A stretch of 6,802 nucleotides of DNA from Alphaproteobacteria bacterium (GTDB taxonomy: Bacteria; Pseudomonadota; Alphaproteobacteria; Sphingomonadales; Emcibacteraceae): positions 1 through 6,802 of the forward strand of contig JAADGA010000092.1 in NCBI GenBank assembly GCA_013152615.1, read 5' to 3'. The position numbers were made by a program, and so were the translations under genes. The notes below the pieces were generated by a model, which saw only the letters and a list, made by a program, of their open reading frames with translations, made no database searches and was not told the origin of the DNA. Shown here piece after piece: positions 1-6,615 of the stretch; positions within the stretch are counted from its first letter, which is position 1, and each line of letters starts with the position of its first letter.

Positions 1-949
1 AGCCGGGAGCGCACCGCCTGATGACGGATAATCGGGACCCCGCCCTGTTTGCGCTCATGGGCGTAATTCAGCGCATGCTCAAAGGCGGCCCGGGCAACCC
101 CGGTGAACATCATCCCCATGCCGGCATTGGCGTCTGTCAGCTGAACATAGGCAATCTGCTGATACTGTTCAACCGGGGCAACAAGCCAGTCGGGTGAGAT
201 CGAGACCTGATCAAAAAATATCTCGCCCTGTGGCAGGGCGCGCTGACCAAGCTTTTCCAGTGGTTTGCCCCGGGAAACCCCTTTGGCATCGAGGGGCACA
301 ATCACGGCAACATTTTCCGTTGGCCCGTCCCCCCGGTCACAGGCACAGAACAGTGCGCAATACTGTGCCACGGTACCGTTGGACACCCATGCGGATTTCT
401 GACCGGAGATAATCACTTCATTGCCGCGAATTTTGGCAACTATATTTGGTTTGCCTGTTGTCGCGCCCGCGACGACACTTCACTGCCCATAAAGTCAACA
501 AAATCCGAGCCGTGATCAGGCTCGGAAATACCCCAGCAGCCGATGCTCTGCTCTGGAATATTGTCTATCAGAAACTTGTTCTGAAAGAAGTGCGCCAGAC
601 GCAACGGCACCAATGATGTGCCCAGAGAAATAGCCAGACCGGCATCACCCCAGCCCAGTTCCTCCAGAAAAATTGGAAAGACCAGAGCCTGTTGCTCCGG
701 GGACATCGACAGCAGCACCGACGGCGTGATCCCGAGACCGGCAAATTGTTGCATGACGTCCCAGTAGGGCGAGCCTTCGGCAATAGCCTCCCCGGCACTC
801 ATGCGGTCAAGTCTGGTCCCCAGCGGCCGAAGAATATTTTTTGCGAAATTGTGGACCATATCCTGAATGCTGGTTTCCACCTCCCCAAGAGGGCTTTGAA
901 GTCCCATATCCGAATATTTCTGGCTGAATAATTCTGCTGCTGTGGTCAT
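1..949 (-). pseudogene. Acyl-CoA dehydrogenase, frameshifted and cut by the window edge
   Basis: This is a flavoprotein of the acyl-CoA dehydrogenase family, which makes 2,3-enoyl-CoA from acyl-CoA using FAD and passes electrons to ETF. ATG at 949 follows GAGGAG (961-956) with a 6-nt spacer, and its ATGA overlaps the stop of the upstream SDR. Residues 1-158 read as the helical N-terminal domain plus the flavin/substrate motif CWGISEPDHGSD (138-149). The frame then breaks at 473-478 and, if not corrected, stops at 440. Reading resumes one frame over from 473 and stays open to the left edge for 157 codons. That part holds GQKSAWVSNG, KLGQRALPQGEIFF and a late helix with HERKQGG, all in family order. 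The C-terminal domain, where the catalytic Glu would be expected, lies outside the window. It may be a true pseudogene, a programmed shift or a one-base sequence error. Family call is strong; substrate is unknown. Confidence 0.88.
473..478 (-). other. Frame break inside the acyl-CoA dehydrogenase
   Basis: On the minus strand the dehydrogenase reads ...GSEV in one frame, ending with the GTG codon 478-476. The family-consistent continuation VAGATTGKPNIVAKIRGNEV begins at GTC 473-471. Bases 475-474 (TC) are left over, so either one base is missing or two are extra. The local sequence is a TCGTCGCGGGCGCG run, which is GC-rich and semi-repetitive. The upstream frame reaches TAG at 442-440. The downstream frame has a TGA at 482-480, so it cannot be a longer independent gene. 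Confidence 0.85.
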
Positions 950-1764
950 TTGTTGCTCCTCTTGTGCTTGTCTGTTGGTAATAGTCGGTTGATAATGGGT
1001 CGGTAGCGGGTCGGGAAAAAGCGCTGAAGCAGGTCAAGGAAAACCGCATCCCGGCCAACCCGAATACGGATTTTTCTTTTGTAAACCGCCTTGAGGATAA
1101 TTTCTGCGGCCCGCTTTGGGGACATGCCGGCTCTTCTGAAATATTCCTGCACTTCTTCTGAGGCACCGGCACTCGCGGCGATATTTGTGGCAATTGCCCC
1201 CGGATGAACCGTTGTCACCCGGACAGTTGTTCCGTGCAGTTCGGTGGTCAGGGCCTCGCTGAAACCGCGTACCGCAAACTTGCTCGTCACATAGGGTGAT
1301 ACCTGTGGCGGTGCGACAAGGCCGAAAACACTGGACAGATTAACCAGACTGGCTTCTTTCGCCCTCATCAAATCGGGCAGGAAGGCCCGGGTGACAAAGA
1401 TAACACCATGCAGGTTGATATTCAGCACCCGGTCGAAATCCTCCCGGGTATATTGATCAAAATTAACCGCCGGGCCGCCAATACCGGCATTATTGAACAG
1501 CATGCAGACATTATGACCCGCTTCCCTCAGGCGGATAGCATAAGCATTGACTTGCCCGGCACTTGAAACATCAAGTATCGATATGTGCGGCCGGGGACAT
1601 CCCAGAGCTTCAATAAATTTAGCGGTGATCTCAAGTCCGGTCTTGTCAATATCCGAAATGACCGGATATGCGCCTTCGACAGCCAGTTGAATGGCGAGTT
1701 GCCGGCCAATGCCGCTACCGGCGCCGGTAATAACCGCTGTTCGGTCTTTGAAATGCTTGCTCAT
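946..1764 (-). CDS. SDR-family oxidoreductase (second of a tandem pair)
   Basis: A 272-residue classical short-chain dehydrogenase/reductase, predicted cytosolic, interconverting an alcohol and a ketone. Visible motifs are the Rossmann glycine motif TGAGSGIG (13-20), Asp38 at the end of beta-2, which favours NAD(H) over NADP(H), Asp65 near the adenine pocket, NNAG (91-94), and the tetrad Asn117, Ser145, Tyr158, Lys162 (YVTSK). I chose ATG 1764 because it overlaps the upstream SDR stop as ATGA and has AGGA (1775-1772) 7 nt upstream. An in-frame ATG at 1797 would lie inside the preceding gene. The C-terminus (about 238-272) is unusually basic and amphipathic and ends in TDKHKRSNK. Its stop overlaps the dehydrogenase start by 4 bp. 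Possible roles are 3-hydroxyacyl-CoA or ring-hydroxyl dehydrogenation; substrate is unknown. Confidence 0.93.
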   Translation of the reverse strand: MSKHFKDRTAVITGAGSGIGRQLAIQLAVEGAYPVISDIDKTGLEITAKFIEALGCPRPHISILDVSSAGQVNAYAIRLREAGHNVCMLFNNAGIGGPAVNFDQYTREDFDRVLNINLHGVIFVTRAFLPDLMRAKEASLVNLSSVFGLVAPPQVSPYVTSKFAVRGFSEALTTELHGTTVRVTTVHPGAIATNIAASAGASEEVQEYFRRAGMSPKRAAEIILKAVYKRKIRIRVGRDAVFLDLLQRFFPTRYRPIINRLLPTDKHKRSNK

Positions 1765-2534
1765 GATGTTTTCCTGAAAATTCGTCGGGCCAGCCACGGG
1801 GTAAGCTGAAGCGGTATTTTGCGCAATATTGTCTGGAGCATGCGGACGTTAAACGGCGTTATCCAGTAAAGCCCCCTGCCGTGAACCGCCGCCCAGATTG
1901 TGTCGGCAATATCCCCGGCGCTCAGATGGACGGTGGCATTATCAGCCCAGGAGACCGGTCCCTGATCGAGCATCGGGGTTCGCACATAAGACGGCATGAT
2001 CAGGCGCAGCGCGATATCATCATGCCGCCATTCCACCGCCAGTGCCTCGCTCAGACCACGGACGAAAAATTTGGTGGCGGCATAGGTTGCTTCCATCGGC
2101 ACCCCGTAAATTGACGCGGCGGAGCCAAGATTAACCAGTGTCGCCCCTGTGGTCGCCTTCAGATACGGGTATGCTTCTTTCGCACAATGGATGACTCCGT
2201 TGACATTGACCTGTATCATAGGGTTCAGGGTGTCGTAAGCGGATTGGGCAACGGGTTTGTCTTCGAAAAGACCGGCATTGGCGCACATTACGTCCAGTTG
2301 CCCGCCGGTTTTTGCGGTAAAATCTTTCAGTCCGCCGGCGACAGATGCCGCAGCGGTTACATCCATATGGCCGCTAAAGCTTTCGCCGTCGATGGCGGCG
2401 GCGGTTGCTTCAAGCGCTTCCATGTTGATATCAAACATGCCGACAAACCAGCCCGCCCGGGCAAAGCGTTTTGCCGTTGCCGCGCCAATGCCGGAACCGG
2501 CACCGGTGATGGCGATTGATTTTTTTACCACCAT
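1761..2534 (-). CDS. SDR-family oxidoreductase (first of a tandem pair)
   Basis: A 257-residue classical SDR. It shows TGAGSGIG (10-17), Asp35 at the end of beta-2 (NAD(H) preference expected), Asp58, a CANAG variant of the NNAG motif (84-88), Asn110, Ser138, Tyr151 and Lys155 (YAATK). The full catalytic tetrad is therefore present. ATG 2534 begins one base after the ligase stop (TAG-G-ATG). There is no well-spaced Shine-Dalgarno motif, so translation probably depends on ribosomes finishing the ligase. The open frame extends upstream to 2927, but that part overlaps the ligase and is not SDR-like. The C-terminal 28 residues are basic and hydrophobic, similar in style to the neighbouring SDR. 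A redox step on the CoA-bound substrate is likely; the exact reaction is unknown. Confidence 0.93.
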   Translation of the reverse strand: MVVKKSIAITGAGSGIGAATAKRFARAGWFVGMFDINMEALEATAAAIDGESFSGHMDVTAAASVAGGLKDFTAKTGGQLDVMCANAGLFEDKPVAQSAYDTLNPMIQVNVNGVIHCAKEAYPYLKATTGATLVNLGSAASIYGVPMEATYAATKFFVRGLSEALAVEWRHDDIALRLIMPSYVRTPMLDQGPVSWADNATVHLSAGDIADTIWAAVHGRGLYWITPFNVRMLQTILRKIPLQLTPWLARRIFRKTS

Positions 2535-2535
2535 C

Positions 2536-4122
2536 CTATTGCTTTCGGTATATTCGTTCGGGGTTGTTTGCAAACAGTTCGAGCAGGAAACGCTCCTGCG
2601 GCTTTTCCGAGGCAGTTTTTGGAATTTCAGGCAATAGCTGAACAAATGTCGGGATAAAATTACCCTCAAGCTCGTGCGCACATTGCCGGAAAACCGACTG
2701 GACATCAAAGCGGTCGGGATCAGCCACGACCACAGCCGCGACCACTTCTTTCTCGCCCGGGGTATTGCTGTCGGTGTGGATACCGTAAACATAAACATCC
2801 TCGACGCCCGCCACCTGAGCGACGGCTTTTTCGACAAAACCCGGGTTGACAAAGTCACCGTTGCGCCGGATACCGCCGCCTTTGCGGCAATCGAAATAAA
2901 GCCAGCCCTGGTTATCGGCATGAACAATATCGCCGGTCCGGAACCATCCGCCGCTGGTCTTTGCCGCTGCTGCTGCCTTGTCGCCGAGATAACTGACGCT
3001 GACGGCTTCGCCCGAACGATTTTGCCAGATCAGTTCGCCCGCCTCGCCGGGGCCGCAGTCGGTGTCATCATCATGGACAATCCGGGCTATGTGGAGCGGG
3101 TTATTGTCAAGGTTGCCAAAGCTGCCAACCGGCCCCGAGCCATCATTCCAGAAAAGTCCGCCTTCGGCAGCGCCGAATACTTCAAATATCCGCAGGTCAT
3201 AGCGTGTGGCGAAATCCTGCCAGATGCTTGCCGGCATCCCGGCGGAAAGCACCAGCCGCACCGGATTGTCGCGGTCATCCGCCCTTGGCGGGTCACTGTA
3301 GATTGCCGCGGTCATACCCCCGAGAAGCGTAAAGACCGTGCAGCCATATTTACGAATGGTATCCCACATGCGGGACTTGGTGAAGCGGCGGCTGTAAACG
3401 GACGCAATACCGGCCCCGAGCGATACCCCCATGGTGAGAAACTGCGCATTGCCGTGGGTCAGGGACAGGCCGGTATAAAGCACATCATCCGTTGTCAGGC
3501 CAATAATTTCCGGCAGAGCCATAACGGCGGCAAACTGCGCGTTTACCTTTAGAATACCTTTGGGGTCACCGGTGGTTCCTGAGGTATAAAGCACCTGCAT
3601 CGGGGTCATGCCACTGTCGGCCTGAACCGCCTGAAGCTCAAAAGCCCCGTGATAAATATCGCTATAGTCACCGGCACCGGCGGGCAGGTCGCTATCGTTA
3701 CCGGCAACAACCAAAAGCCAGCCGAGTCCCTTAACAATGCCCCGCATTTTAGCGACCTCGGCGAGATTATAACCGGCGCAGATAACCCCGCTTGAGCCAG
3801 AGTTTGACAGCACAAAGGCCAGCTTGTCGCCTTTGGTTCGCGGATCGACCGGTACCGCCTTCGCCCCGAGGATTGAAGCCGCAATCAGGGCCTCCACCGT
3901 TTCCGGATGATTTTGCAGCAGCACGCCGTATGCGCCGCCTTTCTCAATGCCGAGCGCCGTGAGTTTTTTGGCCAGACGGTGAGAATTTTCAAAAAGCTCG
4001 CGGTAGGTCCGGCTCTCGGTAATGCCCGCTTTTTCATCAACAAAAGTCAGGATCGTCTGATCCGGGGCTGTTTGCGCTTTCGCGGCAATCATATTGGCAA
4101 AAATTGTCATATCCACCGACAC
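2536..4122 (-). CDS. AMP-forming acyl-CoA ligase (class I adenylate-forming enzyme)
   Basis: A 528-residue ligase that should activate a carboxylic acid through an acyl-AMP to acyl-CoA. In order: P-loop YTSGTTGDPKG (179-189), THGNAQ (222-227), FGAAEGG (316-322, the YGxTE-type motif), GWFRTGD (392-398), the hinge/A8 region FDCRKGGGIRRNGDF (410-424), and a C-terminal A10 motif PKTASEKPQER with catalytic Lys507. Length is normal. The segment around 220-275 resembles crotonobetaine/carnitine-CoA ligase (CaiC)-like enzymes, but that does not fix the substrate. The start is GTG 4122, with GGAG (4134-4131) 8 nt upstream and 5 bp after the thiolase stop. ATG 4110 is a weaker alternative without a good ribosome site. 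The A10 motif has SEK instead of the usual SGK. This is the likely entry enzyme of the pathway. Confidence 0.93.
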   Translation of the reverse strand: MSVDMTIFANMIAAKAQTAPDQTILTFVDEKAGITESRTYRELFENSHRLAKKLTALGIEKGGAYGVLLQNHPETVEALIAASILGAKAVPVDPRTKGDKLAFVLSNSGSSGVICAGYNLAEVAKMRGIVKGLGWLLVVAGNDSDLPAGAGDYSDIYHGAFELQAVQADSGMTPMQVLYTSGTTGDPKGILKVNAQFAAVMALPEIIGLTTDDVLYTGLSLTHGNAQFLTMGVSLGAGIASVYSRRFTKSRMWDTIRKYGCTVFTLLGGMTAAIYSDPPRADDRDNPVRLVLSAGMPASIWQDFATRYDLRIFEVFGAAEGGLFWNDGSGPVGSFGNLDNNPLHIARIVHDDDTDCGPGEAGELIWQNRSGEAVSVSYLGDKAAAAAKTSGGWFRTGDIVHADNQGWLYFDCRKGGGIRRNGDFVNPGFVEKAVAQVAGVEDVYVYGIHTDSNTPGEKEVVAAVVVADPDRFDVQSVFRQCAHELEGNFIPTFVQLLPEIPKTASEKPQERFLLELFANNPERIYRKQ

Positions 4123-4127
4123 AGTAT

Positions 4128-5363
4128 CTACTCCGCGCTCAAAATCGTAATTACCGTGGCGGCGGTATCGGTACCAAGGCTGCCACCGGCGTTATGGGCC
4201 ATGCCGAGGCGCGCGCCTTCGACCTGACGGTTACCGGCCCGGCCCTGTAGTTGCAGGGTCAGTTCAACAAGCTGAGCGGTGCCGGTGGCTCCGACCGGAT
4301 GGCCTTTGCGCAGCAGTCCGCCCGATGTGTTAACCGGCAGGCGTCCGCCCAGACGCGTGACCCCGCTTTCAACCAGTTCGCCGCCCTTGCCAGCGTCACA
4401 CAGGCCCAGATACTCATAGGCCATAACCTCGGACGGGGCCGAGGCGTCATGGAGTTCGACACAGCTTAAATCCCGGGGGCCGATCCCCGCTTCGTCATAA
4501 GCAATTGATGAACAATATGTACCGAGTGACGGGTCAGATTCTTGCTGAACCCAGCTGGAACCAAGTACAGAGGAGAGGATGCGCACCGGATTTGAGATGC
4601 CAAATTTCTTGATCGCCCTTGCGCTCATCAAAATCACACAGGCCGCACCGTCGCCGATCGGCGAACACATGGGAAGGGTCAGGGGATCAACAATTACCCG
4701 GGCGGCCAGTACGTCGGCAATGCTGAGCTGCTCGCGATACTGCGCCTTGGGATTTAGCGCACCGTGGAAGCTGTTTTTGGCACTGACGGCGGCGAATTGC
4801 CTGGCGGTGGAGCCGTATTTCTGCATATGGCTGCGGGCGGCCACCGCATAAATATCCATGAAAGCCGAGCGTTTTGCCGCCCCCTCTGGATCCGGCGCAG
4901 CAACGCCGGTTTTGCGGCAGATATCGGCAAGCAAGCCCTTGAGGCCTGCCGGGTTTTCGACATCAACCGCACCATTGAACGCGGCAAAAGTGCGTTGCTT
5001 ATCCTGATGAAACAGCTTTTCACTGCCACAGGCGATCACGACGTCATAGGCCCCGGCGGTAATCATGGCGGCGGCCTGAAAAGCCGCGGTTGAGGCAGAA
5101 GCGCAGGCGTTCTCGATATTCATCACCGGTATTTTGCCGATTCCCAGTTGCCGAAGCGCCACCTGCCCGGCAATCATCGCCTGACCAACGATCAGGCCGC
5201 CGACGGCGTTTGCCATATAGGCCGCCTCGATATCGCCCCGGTCGATGCCGGCATCCTCAATCGCCATGGTAATCGCCGTGCCGGCAAGTGTCTTTAACGC
5301 TATCTCGATATGGTTGCCGAACGGGGTCATGCCAACTCCGGCGATATAGGCATTCTGTTTCAT
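4128..5363 (-). CDS. SCP2-type thiolase / lipid-transfer protein family
   Basis: A 411-residue thiolase-fold protein; known relatives cleave or form C-C bonds on acyl-CoA, including steroid side chains. The nucleophile is Cys87 in ENACASAS (84-91). His305 sits in ELHDAS, the place of HDCF in SCP2 thiolases, and His355 lies in GHP (354-356) after NTSGGLLRKGHPVGATG. The segment GNRQVEGARLGMAHNAGG (377-394) is typical of lipid-transfer family members. The second catalytic Cys is absent: position 307 is Ala and the C-terminal loop reads HNAGGS. This may indicate altered chemistry or dependence on a partner; no DUF35 partner gene is seen here. ATG 5363 has AGGAG (5374-5370) 6 nt upstream. The gene lies 34 bp after the upstream stop and 5 bp before the ligase start. 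Confidence 0.92.
   Translation of the reverse strand: MKQNAYIAGVGMTPFGNHIEIALKTLAGTAITMAIEDAGIDRGDIEAAYMANAVGGLIVGQAMIAGQVALRQLGIGKIPVMNIENACASASTAAFQAAAMITAGAYDVVIACGSEKLFHQDKQRTFAAFNGAVDVENPAGLKGLLADICRKTGVAAPDPEGAAKRSAFMDIYAVAARSHMQKYGSTARQFAAVSAKNSFHGALNPKAQYREQLSIADVLAARVIVDPLTLPMCSPIGDGAACVILMSARAIKKFGISNPVRILSSVLGSSWVQQESDPSLGTYCSSIAYDEAGIGPRDLSCVELHDASAPSEVMAYEYLGLCDAGKGGELVESGVTRLGGRLPVNTSGGLLRKGHPVGATGTAQLVELTLQLQGRAGNRQVEGARLGMAHNAGGSLGTDTAATVITILSAE
4131..4134 (-). promoter_or_regulatory. Shine-Dalgarno motif that selects a GTG start for the ligase
   Basis: GGAG on the minus strand lies 8 nt before GTG 4122 and inside the last codons of the thiolase gene. The next candidate start, ATG 4110, would be 20 nt away, so the GTG is preferred. 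Confidence 0.6.
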
Positions 5364-5397
5364 ACTATTCTCCTGAAAGACCGGTTAACTGTGGGCT

Positions 5398-6513
5398 TTA
5401 GCCAGCCAGATAAGTCAGGAAACCATTTTCCCTGAATTCATCAAGCAACCGACGATGGCCAAATGCCCTGACGGCGGAGCTGCAGCCGACGGCTTTTGAT
5501 TTACCCGCCAGCAGGTCCGCGCAGCCCATGGCAATCAGCTCGCCCGTGGCAACATAGGCCGAATGCAGTATAATTTTTGTCGTCACCGCATGGGTGGTTC
5601 CCCGGGCATGACAGCTGATGATGCAACGATGGGTTCGCGGGTCTTCTTTCTGTGGCTCTTCGAGGGTGATGGCGTCGGCTACCGCATAGGCAATGGTGTC
5701 ACGGGCAGCGGGATCATCCTGAGAGCGGTCAATAATTTGCCGGACGCCGTCACGGACCTGTTCCATCAGCTCATTCTGGGCGCCGATCATCACCCGGCAG
5801 TTCCTGACGCGGTCATCTTTAAGGTACCAGCCGGGCTCCGCGCCGCCGCCCCAGGGTGAGGCGCGGAATGTTGTCATTGAATCAGGGATATTGACATCAA
5901 ATAATTTTGCCCGTTCCCACTCAACCAGCTCATTGTCAGCGAGGTAATAATGCGGGCATGCCAGCATCCGCATGAAAGACCGTGTCGAGGCCACGGACGG
6001 CACCCCCCGGTCGGAAGAATACATCAGGTCTATGCTGTCAATATCATCATGTTCCAGCGCCAGTTCGGCCGCCATCGCGCCGAAAGTCCACATATAGGCA
6101 CAGGCCTGCGACTGTAAAAGCCCCCGGGCACGGAAGGCGTCCGAGTATTTCTTCTCCATATCGAATATAAAGTCCTGCTCACCGGTTGTGTCGAGATAAT
6201 TACAGTTGGCCTCAAGCGCGGCCTTTACCACCGTTTCGCCAATCCGGGCAAAAGGGCCGGTAACATTTACCACAATTCTGGCACCGTTAAAAAGAGACGT
6301 CAGGGACGCTGCGTCATGCGGAACTTCGGCGACCTCATGGTCGATTGCCCGTCCCAGACGTTCGGAGGCTAGTGCCATTGCCTTTGAGATGCGTTCAGCA
6401 TTTCTGCCAGCAGCGGTAAAAGGAATATTCCGCCTGCCGAGTGATTCGGCTATCAGTTTGCCGGTGTAACCACTGGCACCATAAACAATAATTTCTGAGG
6501 CGGTTGATGACAT
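5398..6513 (-). CDS. Saccharopine dehydrogenase-like / trans-acting enoyl reductase-like protein
   Basis: A 371-residue protein with an N-terminal Rossmann fold: IIVYGASGYTG (8-18), then AGRNAERI (35-42) whose Arg37 suggests NADP(H), and a segment (81-112) with VNVTGPF, YLDTTGE and an alternating helix, the hallmark of saccharopine dehydrogenase NADP-binding and trans-acting enoyl reductase (TER) families. The remainder is a family-specific domain I think matches the uncharacterised DUF5938 type, from memory only. Family members reduce enoyl groups or act on unrelated substrates, so lysine metabolism is not implied here. I chose ATG 6513 because GGAG (6523-6520) lies 6 nt upstream. In-frame ATGs at 6525 and 6543 add only residues without fold character, and 6525 overlaps the GGAG. 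First gene of the operon. Confidence 0.85.
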   Translation of the reverse strand: MSSTASEIIVYGASGYTGKLIAESLGRRNIPFTAAGRNAERISKAMALASERLGRAIDHEVAEVPHDAASLTSLFNGARIVVNVTGPFARIGETVVKAALEANCNYLDTTGEQDFIFDMEKKYSDAFRARGLLQSQACAYMWTFGAMAAELALEHDDIDSIDLMYSSDRGVPSVASTRSFMRMLACPHYYLADNELVEWERAKLFDVNIPDSMTTFRASPWGGGAEPGWYLKDDRVRNCRVMIGAQNELMEQVRDGVRQIIDRSQDDPAARDTIAYAVADAITLEEPQKEDPRTHRCIISCHARGTTHAVTTKIILHSAYVATGELIAMGCADLLAGKSKAVGCSSAVRAFGHRRLLDEFRENGFLTYLAG

Positions 6514-6536
6514 TTCTCTCTCCATCGGTCTAGAAA

Positions 6537-6564
6537 ATTTCAACTATTGATAAAGCAGAGTCAA
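6537..6564 (-). promoter_or_regulatory. Candidate sigma-70-type promoter for the operon
   Basis: On the minus strand TTGACT (6564-6559, 5 of 6 to the -35 consensus) is followed after 16 bases by TGAAAT (6542-6537, 4 of 6 to the -10 consensus). Transcription would begin near 6530, leaving a leader of about 17 nt that still contains the GGAG at 6523-6520. This is a pattern match only. Confidence 0.3.
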
Positions 6565-6573
6565 AATGATAAA
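6548..6573 (+). repeat. Direct repeat of TGATAAA, two copies
   Basis: TGATAAA occurs at 6548-6554 and 6567-6573, a 19-bp period that is close to two helical turns. AraC-family proteins commonly bind direct repeats about two turns apart, so this could be the activator site. GATAAA occurs again at 6621-6626 inside the regulator gene. The motif is short and AT-rich. Confidence 0.35.
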
Positions 6574-6599
6574 TTGACATATTGCGTCACGAATTATCA
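6567..6599. promoter_or_regulatory. Nested inverted repeat, candidate operator
   Basis: TGATAA (6567-6572) and TTATCA (6594-6599) are exact reverse complements spaced by 21 bases. Inside them TGAC (6575-6578) and GTCA (6586-6589) form a second dyad spaced by 7. The two dyads are centred within one base of each other (6583 and 6582). The element lies just before the regulator start and beside the operon promoter candidate, where a shared operator would be expected. Arms are short, so chance cannot be excluded in AT-rich DNA. Confidence 0.4.
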
Positions 6600-6615
6600 G
6601 GAGTCGGGATTGGTC

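Larger units (their letters stand above)
6514..6615. promoter_or_regulatory. Divergent intergenic regulatory region
   Basis: About 100 AT-rich bases separate the minus-strand operon from the plus-strand regulator. The AT content is clearly higher than in the flanking genes. It must hold the operon promoter and probably the regulator promoter. Specific repeats are listed separately. No terminator hairpin is seen. Confidence 0.7.

Noticed and set aside
194..412. Short plus-strand frame opposite the dehydrogenase
   Set aside because: The minus-strand reading here is a clear acyl-CoA dehydrogenase with family motifs; the plus-strand peptide is Arg/Pro-rich and shadow-like.
1764..1797. Longer start for the second SDR at ATG 1797
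   Set aside because: The extra 11 residues overlap the preceding SDR and are not fold-like; ATG 1764 has AGGA at good spacing and an ATGA overlap.
2535..2927. N-terminal extension of the first SDR to ATG 2927
   Set aside because: It overlaps the ligase C-terminus in another frame and its residues show no domain character; the Rossmann motif begins right after ATG 2534.
2674..3552. A 292-codon open frame on the plus strand opposite the ligase
   Set aside because: It lies fully antisense to a ligase with all its motifs in place and matches no family I know; it is explained by codon bias of the opposite strand.
5364..5397. Gap between the first two operon genes as a terminator or separate promoter
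   Set aside because: It holds a GTTAAC palindrome and the thiolase ribosome site, but no stem-loop with a T-run and no convincing -35/-10 pair.
6514..6543. Longer start for the saccharopine dehydrogenase-like protein at ATG 6543 or 6525
   Set aside because: The best ribosome site, GGAG at 6523-6520, serves ATG 6513, and the beta-1 strand begins a few residues later.
6574..6600. Perfect TTGACA as a -35 for the regulator
   Set aside because: The best -10 match (TATCAG, 6595-6600) has only a 15-bp spacer and would leave a leader too short to include the ribosome site; the TTGACA may instead be part of the dyad.
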